Source of the DNA: Vogesella indigofera
GTDB taxonomy: Bacteria > Pseudomonadota > Gammaproteobacteria > Burkholderiales > Chromobacteriaceae
Assembly (NCBI RefSeq): GCF_028548395.1
Contig: NZ_JAQQLA010000012.1
Span: 62,001 to 126,000, forward strand
DNA length: 64,000 nt
Direction: 5' to 3'
Shown piece after piece: positions 45,540 through 55,227 of the stretch. The notes under the pieces are model-generated. The model was not told where the DNA came from. It searched no databases and saw only the letters and a list, made by a program, of their open reading frames with translations. Every line of letters starts with the position of its first letter. The first letter of the stretch is position 1. The translations under genes and the position numbers were made by a program.

Positions 45540-46862
45540 TTACAGATTGTGCACCAGGATACCGGCAATCAGCGCCGGCGCCACGTAGCGGCAGAAGCCG
45601 CGCATCGCCCGCAGCCAGGCCGGCACCCGTGCGCCGCCGGACAGCTCGGCCTCGATCACCGGCCACACCTTCCAGCCGACGAAGATCGCCAGCAGCACCT
45701 CGCCCACCGGCATCAGCAGCTTGGAGGTAAGGAAGTCGAGCAGGTCGAAGAAGCCGAGGCCGAACACGGTGTACTCGCTCCAGATGCCCAGCGACAGCGA
45801 CGCCGGGATGCCGAGCAGAAACACCAGTAGCGACACGCCCAGCGCCGCCGCCTTGCGGCCAACCTTGAACTCGTCGATCACGAAGCTGACCACCACCTCC
45901 AGCAGCGACACCGACGAGGTCAGCGCCGCCACCAACAGCAGGAAGAAGAACAGCACCGCAAACAGCTGGCCGCCCACCATCTGCGCGAACACCGCCGGCA
46001 TGGTAACGAAGGTCAGCCCCGGGCCGGTAGACGGATCGAAACCGAAGGCGAACACCGCCGGCAGCACCATCAGGCCGGCAAGGAAGCAGGTCAGCACCGT
46101 CAGCGCGATCACCCACAGCGAGGAGCTGAGCAGGTTGGCCTCCTTATCGACATAGGAGCCGTAGGTAATCATGATGCCCATGCCCAGCGACAGCGAGAAG
46201 AACGCCAGCCCCATGGCATCGACCAGCATGGTGCCGGTGACCTTGGAGAAGTCCGGGGTCAGGAAGTACAGCAGCCCGTCCACCGCGCCCGGCAGGGTCA
46301 GCGCGCGCGCGATCAGCACCAGCATCAGCACGAACAGCGCCGGCATCAAGAATTTCGACAGGTTCTCGATGCCCTTCTGCACGCCGCCGATCACCACCGC
46401 CAGCGTCAGGCCGGCAAACAGCCCGTGATACAGCAGCGGCTGCGCCGGATCGGTGATGAAACCGTTGAAGATATTGCCCAGCGCCTTGGCGTCGGAGGTA
46501 AGGATCTCGCCGCCGAAGGACTTGCCGATATAGGCGATGGTCCAACCACCGACCACGCTGTAGAAGGAGTAGATCAAAAAGCACACCAGCACGCCGACGA
46601 AACCGACCAGCGGCCAGCGGCCGCCGCGCAGGTCGCGGAAGGAGCCGACCGCGCTGTTGCCGGCGGCACGGCCGAGTGCCATTTCGCCCAGCATCAGTGC
46701 CAGGCCGACACTGAGGCAGATCAGGAAGTAAATCAGCAGGAACGCCCCGCCGCCGTTGGTGGCGGCCACGTAGGGGAATTTCCAGATTGCGCCCAGGCCG
46801 ATGGCCGAGCCGGTTGCTGCCAGGATGAAACCGAGGCGCGAGCCCCATTGAGATCTAGCCAT
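45540..46862 (-). CDS. Sodium-dependent transporter of the NSS (SNF) family
   Basis: The 440-residue protein has about eleven membrane helices and the family start SRLGFILAATGSAIGLGAIWKFPYVA, with the unwound TM1 that binds sodium and substrate. It resembles the eleven-helix bacterial NSS transporters such as Tyt1. Substrate is probably an amino acid; adjacency to asparaginase and the tryptophanase elsewhere in the window do not settle which. A motif copy at 45853-45867 encodes Lys-Val-Gly-Arg-Lys. Confidence 0.9.
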   Translation of the reverse strand: MARSQWGSRLGFILAATGSAIGLGAIWKFPYVAATNGGGAFLLIYFLICLSVGLALMLGEMALGRAAGNSAVGSFRDLRGGRWPLVGFVGVLVCFLIYSFYSVVGGWTIAYIGKSFGGEILTSDAKALGNIFNGFITDPAQPLLYHGLFAGLTLAVVIGGVQKGIENLSKFLMPALFVLMLVLIARALTLPGAVDGLLYFLTPDFSKVTGTMLVDAMGLAFFSLSLGMGIMITYGSYVDKEANLLSSSLWVIALTVLTCFLAGLMVLPAVFAFGFDPSTGPGLTFVTMPAVFAQMVGGQLFAVLFFFLLLVAALTSSVSLLEVVVSFVIDEFKVGRKAAALGVSLLVFLLGIPASLSLGIWSEYTVFGLGFFDLLDFLTSKLLMPVGEVLLAIFVGWKVWPVIEAELSGGARVPAWLRAMRGFCRYVAPALIAGILVHNL

Positions 46863-47230
46863 ACATCACTTCTTTTCAAAAACGGAACGAAAACCGCCGG
46901 CGGGTAGCCGGCTGCGCAAGAAACCGCCGGGTCGGTGAACCGGGCGGCTCGTCTGGCGCTCGTTGCAGCCGCCGGCCGGCATGATTGCTGCCGGTTGGCG
47001 GATGACTGCAGCCGGGTAGGCTGTCCGTTGCAGGCCAGGCAGGCGCAGTACCGGTTGACTGCGCGCCGCCGCCCGCTCAGGAAAGAACGCATGGCCTTGT
47101 CAGAAAGCCACGACCGCCCGCGGCCATGTCGGCAGGGGCGGCCCTGTATACGGGATACAATCGGCGAAAATACCATGTCTGGCGATGCAGGGGAACCGCT
47201 GGCGGCCACGGCTGCGTTGCAAGGCGCACC
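46863..47230. other. Intergenic region between NSS transporter and tRNA-Gly
   Basis: About 400 bases between divergent transcripts. GC-rich imperfect hairpins (CCGCCGG/CCGGCGG types) lie at 46890-46960. A TACAAT hexamer near 47155 faces right. No conserved-looking reading frame or known RNA is seen. Confidence 0.3.
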
Positions 47231-47245
47231 CGCTATGCGTATACT
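47217..47245 (+). promoter_or_regulatory. Sigma-70 promoter of tRNA-Gly
   Basis: TTGCAA (47217-47222) and TATACT (47240-47245) are separated by exactly 17 bases and lie 16 bases before the mature tRNA 5' end. Confidence 0.75.
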
Positions 47246-47260
47246 CTGCGCTCGCCTTGT

Positions 47261-47334
47261 GCGGGTGTAGCTCAATGGTAGAGCAGAAGCTTCCCAAGCT
47301 TACGACGAGGGTTCGATTCCCTTCACCCGCTCCA
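47261..47334 (+). tRNA. tRNA-Gly (anticodon CCC)
   Basis: A 74-base tRNA including encoded CCA. Acceptor arms GCGGGTG and CACCCGC pair fully; D-arm GCTC/GAGC, anticodon loop TTCCCAA (anticodon CCC) and T-loop TTCGATT closed by AGGG/CCCT are present. The outermost anticodon-stem pair is a G-A mismatch. Confidence 0.95.
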
Positions 47335-47375
47335 TGACCGCCCTCCCCCTTTGACCGTCCCAGAACCGCACGCCC

Positions 47376-49550
47376 ATGAACTGGAACTCCGGCCGGCTAT
47401 GGCTCAAAATCTCCGTCTATACGCTGCTGACACTGGGCATCCTGTTCGTTGCCATCCTGACGCTGTTCTTTACCCGTTTTGACGCCGACAGCGCGCGCCG
47501 CAACCTGGAGCGTTCGCTGGCCGACAGTGGCCGCACGCTGAGCATAGGCGGCACCATTTCGCCGATGCTGTTGCCGTCGCCGGGGCTGGAAATCAGCGAG
47601 GTGCGCGTCAGCGAACAGGACGGCAAGACCGCGTTTGCCCACGTCGCGCAGATCGAGGCACGGCTGGCGTGGCTGCCGCTGCTGTTCGGCCGCCTGGAAA
47701 TCACCCATGTCGCGCTGCACGACGCGCAGCTGACCGTGGTGCGGCAGACCGACGGCAGCCTCAACTTTGCCGACCTGCTGCGCAGCCGCCCGTCGAGCAA
47801 GTTCATGTTCAACCTCGATTCGCTGGCCATCAACGGCACCCGCCTGGAATACCAGGACCGCGTCAACGGCCAGCTGCTGAAACTGGAGGACGCCAGCCTG
47901 CTGGCCGACGAGCTGCGCGCCAATGCGCAGATGGCGTTCGGCGGCCGCCTGCAAAGCGGCGGCCGGCTGGTGAACCTATCGCTGACCGCACCGTTCACCC
48001 GCAACGACGACCAGATCGACATTCCGCAATTCAGCGCCACCGCCATCAGCAGCAGCGAAGAGCTGGGCGAGATCCGCGCCAACGCCAGCGGCAAGCTGCA
48101 GCTGAACCTGGCCACGCTGCTGGCACAGGGCGAAACGCTGAAGGTCGCCATCGACACCACCAAGCCGAGCAGCCACAGCGAGATCCTGATCCCCACCGTC
48201 AGCGCCAGCCTCAGCGAACTGAGCACGCCGGCGGCCAGCCTCAGCGGCAACATCAGCTACCAGCGCACGCAATACCGTTTCAGCAGCCGGCTGGCGCAGC
48301 TGCAGCTCAACCAAAACGGCCTGTTCGCCGCCAGCAGCAATAACGACTTCTCGTGGAGCGTCGGCCCACACTCGCTGAACATGGTGGTGCAGGCACCGTT
48401 GAAGCTGGCCCAGTTCAGCCTGCTCAGCATGAGCCCGCTGACGCTGTCGGCACACCTGAAGACGCCGGAACTGCCGCGCGGCCAACTGCGCGCCACGCTG
48501 CAGGGCGCGCTGGAAGGCGACCTCGCCGACAGCCGCCTCAACCTGCGCGTCAGCGGCGAGCTGGACGGCGCCAAGCTCGCCTCCACCATCACCCAGTACG
48601 GCTTTGTCGCGCCGCGCCACGAGGCGACGCTGTCGATCGGCAAGCTCGACCTCAACCGCTACCTGCCGGAACAGAAGGCGGAGCAGGCGGTGGCGCTGTT
48701 CCAGAACGACAAGCCGTTCCGTCTCGACTGGATGGACTTCATCAATGTGCAGGGCAAGCTTGCCATCGGCGAGCTGGCGGTCGGCAATTTCCGCGTCAAC
48801 GGCATCAACGCCGACGTCACCGGCACCCCGCAGCAGCTGCAGCTGGACAACCTCACCGCCGACATCTACGAAGGCCACCTCACCGGCCGCGCCACGCTGT
48901 TCCGCGAGCGCATCCCGCGCCTGACGCTGCAGCAGGAGCTGACCGGGATGCAGATCCGGCCACTGATGCTGGACCTGTTCGCCTTCAGCCGCATCGAAGG
49001 CAGCGGCAACGGCTGGGTGCAGCTGGAGGCGAGGGGGCAATCGCTGCAGGCACTGCGCAACACTCTCAACGGCAAGGTCGCCGCGCGACTGGAACGCGGC
49101 GCGCTGACCGGCATCGACCTCGTCGCCGCGCTGCGCGACCTGCCCGGCGAGAGCGAACGCTGGAACGGCCCGGTCAGCACCGCGCCGGACCAAAAGACCA
49201 CCTTCTCCGCGCTGTCGGCACAGTTCGAGCTGCAGGACGGCGTGGCGCGCAACCAGGACATGAAGCTGGCGTCGTCGCTGGTCAATGTCCGCGGCAGCGG
49301 CAAGTTCGACCTGACGCAGAGCATCATCGACTACACGCTGGACGTGCAGGCCAACCCCAGCGCCTTCGCCAAGCTGGGCGGCATCAGCATCCCGCTGAAG
49401 ATCACCGGCCCGCTGCAGCAGCCAGTGTACTCGCTGGACTTCAACGCCATGGTCAAGGGCAAGAAAACCGAAGGCGAGAAGCAACAGGTGCTGAAGCAGG
49501 AACTGGGCAAGCAGATCACCAGCATCCTGCCGGTCAAGCCTTCGCCGTAG
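47376..49550 (+). CDS. AsmA-family protein
   Basis: The 724-residue protein has one N-terminal membrane anchor (LKISVYTLLTLGILFVAILTLFF) followed by a long periplasmic region with the AsmA N-terminal domain (SIGGTISPMLLPSPGLEISEV) and the AsmA C-terminal part (YTLDVQANPSAFAKLGGISI, PLKITGPLQQPVYSLDFNAM). AsmA proteins are bridge-like and are thought to move phospholipids between membranes or affect outer-membrane assembly. It starts 41 bases after tRNA-Gly and may be read from the same promoter. Confidence 0.9.
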   Translation: MNWNSGRLWLKISVYTLLTLGILFVAILTLFFTRFDADSARRNLERSLADSGRTLSIGGTISPMLLPSPGLEISEVRVSEQDGKTAFAHVAQIEARLAWLPLLFGRLEITHVALHDAQLTVVRQTDGSLNFADLLRSRPSSKFMFNLDSLAINGTRLEYQDRVNGQLLKLEDASLLADELRANAQMAFGGRLQSGGRLVNLSLTAPFTRNDDQIDIPQFSATAISSSEELGEIRANASGKLQLNLATLLAQGETLKVAIDTTKPSSHSEILIPTVSASLSELSTPAASLSGNISYQRTQYRFSSRLAQLQLNQNGLFAASSNNDFSWSVGPHSLNMVVQAPLKLAQFSLLSMSPLTLSAHLKTPELPRGQLRATLQGALEGDLADSRLNLRVSGELDGAKLASTITQYGFVAPRHEATLSIGKLDLNRYLPEQKAEQAVALFQNDKPFRLDWMDFINVQGKLAIGELAVGNFRVNGINADVTGTPQQLQLDNLTADIYEGHLTGRATLFRERIPRLTLQQELTGMQIRPLMLDLFAFSRIEGSGNGWVQLEARGQSLQALRNTLNGKVAARLERGALTGIDLVAALRDLPGESERWNGPVSTAPDQKTTFSALSAQFELQDGVARNQDMKLASSLVNVRGSGKFDLTQSIIDYTLDVQANPSAFAKLGGISIPLKITGPLQQPVYSLDFNAMVKGKKTEGEKQQVLKQELGKQITSILPVKPSP

Positions 49551-49574
49551 TCGCAGCCCGGCACGGAACATTGA

Positions 49575-49607
49575 TTGCGGCCAACCTTGGCATCAAGGTT
49601 GGCCGCA
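49575..49607. repeat. Perfect inverted pair of the dispersed motif
   Basis: TGCGGCCAACCTTG (49576-49589) and its reverse complement (49594-49607) are separated by GCAT, giving a 14-pair hairpin 25 bases after the asmA stop. Confidence 0.9.
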
Positions 49608-49801
49608 GTGCTTTGTACCGCCGACAGGCGAGGCGGTGCTGATACGAGCAGGCCCCGCGTCTGGCACCACGGCCACGGGGTGAACACTGGTGGCCGCAAC
49701 GGCACGCGGCGGCTGGCGACGCCCAGCAACCGCCCGCGCGCCCTACACACCGCCGCATGTAGCCAGGTCCGACATCGCCATGCCACCGCAGCCCCAAGAA
49801 A

Positions 49802-49837
49802 ATGGCGGCCAACCCCGATACCAGGGTTGGCCGCCAT
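49802..49837. repeat. Inverted pair of a motif variant
   Basis: ATGGCGGCCAACCC (49802-49815) and GGGTTGGCCGCCAT (49824-49837) form a perfect 14-pair stem with an eight-base loop, 24 bases beyond the Kef-type stop codon. The core GCGGCCAACC is shared with the dispersed motif. Confidence 0.75.
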
Positions 49838-49860
49838 CTCCGGCAACGGTCCACACGCCA

Positions 49861-51828
49861 CTAGCCCTGCAGCAGCAGCGCCTCCGCCTGCGCCAGCGCC
49901 GCCGGCCGGCCGAGCAGCACCAGCACGTCGCCTTCTTGCAACTCCGAATCCGCCGCCACGTGGGCGAGACGGATATTGCGGCGGCGGATGCCGCGCACCC
50001 CGACGCCGAGGCTGTCCAGCTTCACCCCGCCCAGCGGCATGCCGATGGCGTGGGCACCGGCCACCAGCTGCACACTGAGCAGGCGCGGCTGATCGCTGTC
50101 GTCGATGCCGTCCAACTCGTCGCTGGCGCCGCGGAAGAAGCCGGTGAACAGGCTGTAGCGCTGTTCGCGCACGGTACGGATGCGGCGCAGCACGCGGCTC
50201 ATCGGTACTCCCATCACCATCAGTGCGTGCGAGGCCAGCATCAGGCTGCCTTCCATCACCTCGGCCACCACCTCGTCGGCGCCGGCTTCGCGCAGGCGGG
50301 TGATGTCGGAGTCGTCGATGGTGCGCACGATCACCGGCAGGTCGCGGCGCAGGTCGTGCACCATGTGGATGATGCGTTCCGAGGCATGGGTATCGGCAAA
50401 GGTGATCACCACCGTCTTGGCACGCATCGCGCCGGCCGCCATCAGCACCTCGCGCTTGGCGGCGTCACCGAACACCACCGGGTCCCCCGCCTCGCCGGCC
50501 TCGCGCACCCGCTCCGGGTCCATGTCCAGCGCGAAAAAGGAAATACCTTCCGCCTCCAGCAGGCGCGCCAGCGACTGGCCGCTGCGGCCGTAGCCGCAGA
50601 TGATCACGTGTTCGTCCTTGGCCATGCTCTGCACCAGCACCTGGTGCAGGTCCACCGCCTGCAGCGCCCAGTCCTGCTTGATCAGGCGGCTGCAGATGCG
50701 CTCTGCGTGCTGGATCAGGAACGGCGCCACCAGCATCGACAGCACGATCGCCGCCAGCGCCGACTGCTCCACCGGCGACGAGATCAGCCCCAGGTTGCCG
50801 GACAGCGCCAGCAGCACGAAGCCGAATTCGCCGCCCTGCGCCAGCGCCAGCGCGCCCTTCAGGCTGTCCTTGGCACGCTGGCCGAACAGTCGCGCCAGCA
50901 GGTACACCACCGCCAGCTTCACCGGCAGCAACAGCAGCAGCATCACGCCGATGTCGCCGGCACGGTCGAGCAGCACGCCGATGTCCAGCTTCATGCCGAC
51001 GGTGACGAAGAAGAAGCCGAGCAGGATGTCGCGGAACGGCTTGATGTCCTCCTCCACCTGGAAGCGGTACTCCGTTTCCGAGATCAGCATGCCGGCGACG
51101 AAGGCGCCCAGCGCCAGCGACAGGCCGGCCAGCTGGGTGAGAAAGGCGATGCCCAGCGTCACCAGCAGCACGTTGATGGTGAACAGCTCGCCGGAGCGCT
51201 GCCGCGCCACCAGGTGGAACCACGGCCGCATCAGGCGCTGGCCGAACACCAGCAGCAGGCTCATCACCACCACCACCTTGACCAGCGCGAGGCCGAGGTC
51301 CATCCACAAGCGGTCAGAGTTGGCCGCAAATGCCGGCAGCAGGATCAGCAGCGGTACTACCGCCAGGTCCTGGAACAGCAGCACACCGATCGCCAGCTGG
51401 CCGTGCGGCTGCGCCATTTCCAGCCGCTCCGACAGCAGCTTGCTGACGATGGCCGTCGACGACAGCGCCAGCGCGCCGCCCACGGCAAAGCCGGCCAGCG
51501 GGCTGCCGGTCAGCCACCACACGATGGCACCGATCAGGAACAGGGTCAGCAGCACCTGTGCCAGGCCGATGCCGAACACCAGCTGCCGCATCGCCTTCAG
51601 CTTGGCCAGCGAGAACTCCAGCCCGATGGAGAACATCATGAACACGATGCCGATTTCCCCGAGGAACTCGGTCTCCTCGCCCTGCGGGATCAGGTTCATC
51701 ACGCCGGGGCCGGCCATGAAACCGACCACTAGGTAACCCAGCATGGGTGGTACGCGCAGACTGCGGCACGCGGTCACCGCCAGCACGGCGACCAGCAATA
51801 CCAACACGATGGGAGACAGGGAGTGCAT
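49861..51828 (-). CDS. Kef-type monovalent cation:proton antiporter (CPA2) with RCK domains
   Basis: The 655-residue protein has about twelve membrane helices in the first 380 residues (GYLVVGFMAGPGVMNLIPQG; ALALSSTAIVSKLLSE; LLFQDLAVVPLLILLP), then a TrkA-N/RCK domain (HVIICGYGRSGQSLARLLEA, a Rossmann NAD-binding motif, near residue 405) and a C-terminal TrkA-C domain. It is probably a potassium/proton antiporter of the KefB/YbaL type. The ATG at 51828 is preferred over an in-frame start at 51867. It is divergent from kdsD. Confidence 0.92.
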   Translation of the reverse strand: MHSLSPIVLVLLVAVLAVTACRSLRVPPMLGYLVVGFMAGPGVMNLIPQGEETEFLGEIGIVFMMFSIGLEFSLAKLKAMRQLVFGIGLAQVLLTLFLIGAIVWWLTGSPLAGFAVGGALALSSTAIVSKLLSERLEMAQPHGQLAIGVLLFQDLAVVPLLILLPAFAANSDRLWMDLGLALVKVVVVMSLLLVFGQRLMRPWFHLVARQRSGELFTINVLLVTLGIAFLTQLAGLSLALGAFVAGMLISETEYRFQVEEDIKPFRDILLGFFFVTVGMKLDIGVLLDRAGDIGVMLLLLLPVKLAVVYLLARLFGQRAKDSLKGALALAQGGEFGFVLLALSGNLGLISSPVEQSALAAIVLSMLVAPFLIQHAERICSRLIKQDWALQAVDLHQVLVQSMAKDEHVIICGYGRSGQSLARLLEAEGISFFALDMDPERVREAGEAGDPVVFGDAAKREVLMAAGAMRAKTVVITFADTHASERIIHMVHDLRRDLPVIVRTIDDSDITRLREAGADEVVAEVMEGSLMLASHALMVMGVPMSRVLRRIRTVREQRYSLFTGFFRGASDELDGIDDSDQPRLLSVQLVAGAHAIGMPLGGVKLDSLGVGVRGIRRRNIRLAHVAADSELQEGDVLVLLGRPAALAQAEALLLQG

Positions 51829-51909
51829 CGAAAAAACGGCTCCAGAAGAGAATTGAATGGCGCTCAAGCAAAACTTGCACCTGCCAGGCAGTGCCCGGCG
51901 ATTATAAGC

Positions 51910-51918
51910 TGATATAAT
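51910..51918 (+). promoter_or_regulatory. Extended -10 promoter immediately before kdsD
   Basis: TGATATAAT matches an extended -10 (TGn-TATAAT) and ends nine bases before the kdsD ATG. A start at the usual distance would fall on or next to the ATG, implying a leaderless or near-leaderless mRNA. No good -35 lies 17 bases upstream. Confidence 0.5.
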
Positions 51919-51926
51919 TGCGCATT

Positions 51927-52907
51927 ATGAAAAATGACCAAAAACAATCCTGCCTCGCGCTGGCGCGCGACGTCCTCGCCATCGAGGCCGCCGCCATTAC
52001 CCGGCTGGCGTCGCGGCTGGACGACAGCTTCAGCGCGGCGGTCGCCCTGATCCTGGCCTGCGAAGGCCGCGTGGTGGTCAGCGGCATGGGTAAGTCCGGC
52101 CACATCGGCAACAAGATCGCCGCCACACTGGCCAGCACCGGCACGCCGGCGTTTTTCATGCACCCGGCGGAAGCCGCCCACGGCGACCTCGGCATGCTGA
52201 CCGAACGCGACATCCTGCTGGCGCTGTCCAACTCCGGCGAGAGCGACGAGCTGCTGGCGCTGTTGCCGGCGCTGAAGCGCAAGGGCGTGCCGATCATCGC
52301 GCTGACCGGGCGCCCGCAGTCGACCCTGGCGACCGAGGCCAGCATCCACCTCGACGCCGGCGTAGAGAAGGAAGCCTGCCCGCTGGGGCTGGCACCGACC
52401 GCCAGCACCACCGCGGCACTGGCACTGGGCGACGCACTGGCGGTGGCGCTGCTCGACGCGCGCGACTTCAAGCCGGAAGACTTTGCGCTGTCGCATCCGG
52501 GCGGCAGCCTCGGCCGCAAGCTGCTGGTCCACATCAGCGACCTGATGCACGGCGGCGAGGCGCTGCCGCGGGTCATCAGCGGCAGCAGCCTGAAGGACGC
52601 GTTGCTGGAGATGACGCGCAAGGGTCTCGGCATGACCGCGGTCTGCGCCGCCGACGGCCAGCTGCTCGGCATCTTCACCGACGGCGACCTGCGCCGCACG
52701 CTGGACAAAAGCCTGGATCTGGCCGGGCTGCGCATCGATGACGTGATGGCACGCCAGCCGCGTACCATCGAGTCACACCGTCTGGCCACCGAAGCGGCCA
52801 ACGAAATGGAACACCACAAGATCAACGGCCTGCTGGTCACCGACCGCGCCGGCAATCTGGTGGGCGCCCTGAACATGCACGACCTGCTCAAGGCAGGCGT
52901 GGTCTGA
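51927..52907 (+). CDS. kdsD: D-arabinose 5-phosphate isomerase
   Basis: KdsD makes arabinose 5-phosphate, the first precursor of Kdo in lipopolysaccharide. The 326-residue protein has a SIS domain (VVVSGMGKSGHIGNKIAATL; ALSNSGESDELLAL; KEACPLGLAPTAS) and two C-terminal CBS domains. It heads kdsD-kdsC-lptC-lptA-lptB-rpoN, all closely spaced or overlapping. A TTG at 51918 is an alternative start but overlaps the -10 hexamer. Confidence 0.97.
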   Translation: MKNDQKQSCLALARDVLAIEAAAITRLASRLDDSFSAAVALILACEGRVVVSGMGKSGHIGNKIAATLASTGTPAFFMHPAEAAHGDLGMLTERDILLALSNSGESDELLALLPALKRKGVPIIALTGRPQSTLATEASIHLDAGVEKEACPLGLAPTASTTAALALGDALAVALLDARDFKPEDFALSHPGGSLGRKLLVHISDLMHGGEALPRVISGSSLKDALLEMTRKGLGMTAVCAADGQLLGIFTDGDLRRTLDKSLDLAGLRIDDVMARQPRTIESHRLATEAANEMEHHKINGLLVTDRAGNLVGALNMHDLLKAGVV

Positions 52908-52915
52908 GAGACACC

Positions 52916-53440
52916 ATGCAAACCATCACCGAACTGGCCAAACGCACGCGACTGCTGATCATGGATGTGGACGGCGTGCTGACCGACGGCCGCATCTTCA
53001 TCACCGCCAGCGGCGAAGAGCTGAAAGCATTCAACACCCTGGACGGCCACGGCCTGCGCATGCTGCAGTCCACCGGCGTGCAGCTGGCGATCATCACCGG
53101 CCGCGACGCCCCCGGCGTCGCCCACCGTGCCCGCGGCCTCGGCATCGACCACTACTACGCCGGCGTGCACGACAAGCGCACCGCGTTTGCCGAACTGCTG
53201 CACAAAACCAGCCTTGCCGCGGAAGACTGCGCCTACATCGGCGACGACGTCATCGACCTGCCGGTGATGAGCCGCGTCGGTCTGGCGGTGGCGGTACCGG
53301 ACGCACCCAGCTTCGTGCGCCAGCACGCCCACTTCGTCACCGGCTGCAGCGGCGGCCAGGGCGCGGTGCGCGAACTGTGCGAGCTGATCCTGCAGGCGCA
53401 AGGCAACTACGACCGCCTGATGGCCGGCTACCTGGCATGA
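52916..53440 (+). CDS. kdsC: 3-deoxy-D-manno-octulosonate 8-phosphate phosphatase
   Basis: KdsC removes phosphate from Kdo-8-phosphate. The 174-residue HAD protein has MDVDGVLTDG (nucleophile Asp), IITGRDAPGV, and YIGDDVIDLPVM. It is eight bases after kdsD and overlaps lptC by ATGA. Confidence 0.97.
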   Translation: MQTITELAKRTRLLIMDVDGVLTDGRIFITASGEELKAFNTLDGHGLRMLQSTGVQLAIITGRDAPGVAHRARGLGIDHYYAGVHDKRTAFAELLHKTSLAAEDCAYIGDDVIDLPVMSRVGLAVAVPDAPSFVRQHAHFVTGCSGGQGAVRELCELILQAQGNYDRLMAGYLA

Positions 53441-54000
53441 ACCGCGCCGCCCGCCTGTTTCCGCTGGGCCTGATGCTGGGCATGGCCCTGCTCGCCTTCT
53501 GGCTCAATGTGCTGACCATGCAGCGCGGCGATGCGCCGGGCAAGATCGACCTGAGCCGCCCGGAATACACCATCAACCGGCTGACGGCGAAGCGCTTCGA
53601 CGCCCAGGGCCGGCCGCAGCAGTACCTGCAGGCAGCCCAGATGTGGCAACTGCCGCGCAATCCGAATGTCTATCTCAGCAAGCCGCGCATCGAAGTCTTC
53701 CAGCAGGGCATCCCCGACTACACGGTGACGGCCGCGGCCGGGCGCTACCACAAGCAGCAGAAAACGGCGGACTTCAGTGATAATGTGCGCTGGGAACGCA
53801 AGGCCACCGCCGCCGCCCCGGCCATCCTGCTGCAAACCTCGGTACTGCATGTCGACACCGTCGCGCGCAGTGCCAGCAACCGCGCACCGCTGGTGGCCGA
53901 CTACGGCACCTCGCAACTGAAATCGACCGGCTTCATTTACCAGCAGGACAGCGGCCAGCTGAACCTGCTGTCCAACGTAAGGATTACCTATGCGCCATAG
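53437..54000 (+). CDS. lptC: LPS export protein LptC
   Basis: LptC is the bitopic inner-membrane component that hands LPS from LptB2FG to LptA. The 187 residues start with a membrane anchor (LFPLGLMLGMALLAFWLNVL) followed by a beta-jellyroll (PEYTINRLTAKRFDAQGR). The start overlaps the kdsC stop, and its end overlaps lptA by 11 bases. Confidence 0.9.
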   Translation: MNRAARLFPLGLMLGMALLAFWLNVLTMQRGDAPGKIDLSRPEYTINRLTAKRFDAQGRPQQYLQAAQMWQLPRNPNVYLSKPRIEVFQQGIPDYTVTAAAGRYHKQQKTADFSDNVRWERKATAAAPAILLQTSVLHVDTVARSASNRAPLVADYGTSQLKSTGFIYQQDSGQLNLLSNVRITYAP

Positions 54001-54495
54001 TGTGCTGATCGCGCTGACCGCCCTCGTGCTGAGCGCCCCTGTCATGGCTGAAAAGGCCGACAGCGAAAAACCGATCGAACTGTCCGCCGACCGCGGCTCG
54101 CTGGACCAGAAGAAAGGCGTGACGGTATGGGAGGGCAATGTCGTGGTGGTACAGGGCACGCTGAACCTGAAAGCGCAGCGCGTGACCGTGACCCGCGACG
54201 CGCAGGGCAACCAGCAGCTGCAGGCGCAGGGCAGCCCGGTCACCTTCCGCCAGAAGGTCGACGGCAGCAATGAATATGTCGAGGGCAGCGCCAGCAACGT
54301 CAACTACAACACTGCGGCCAACCTTGCCACCCTGACCGGCAACGCCCGCGTCAAGCGCGGCCAGGACTCGGTCAGCGGCGCCGTCATCGTCTACAACACC
54401 GCCACCGAAACCTACCAGGCCAGCGGCGGCACCGCCGCCAGCGGCACCAGCGGCCGCGTGACGGTGATCCTGCAGCCCAAAGCACAGGGTACGCC

Positions 54496-54499
<4 letters not shown>
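53990..54499 (+). CDS. lptA: Periplasmic LPS transport protein LptA
   Basis: LptA forms the periplasmic bridge that carries LPS. The 169-residue protein has a signal peptide ([17 protein letters not shown]) and an OstA-like jellyroll ([40 protein letters not shown]). A motif copy at 54313-54326 encodes the Ala-Ala-Asn-Leu inside that strand. It overlaps lptB by ATGA. Confidence 0.95.
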
Positions 54500-55224
<725 letters not shown>

Positions 55225-55227
55225 GCC

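Larger units (their letters stand above)
49551..49860. other. Convergent intergenic region with two motif-derived hairpins
   Basis: The 310 bases between asmA and the Kef-type gene hold two inverted pairs and nothing else I can recognise. No classical T-run terminator is present; the hairpins may do that job for the convergent transcripts. Confidence 0.5.
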
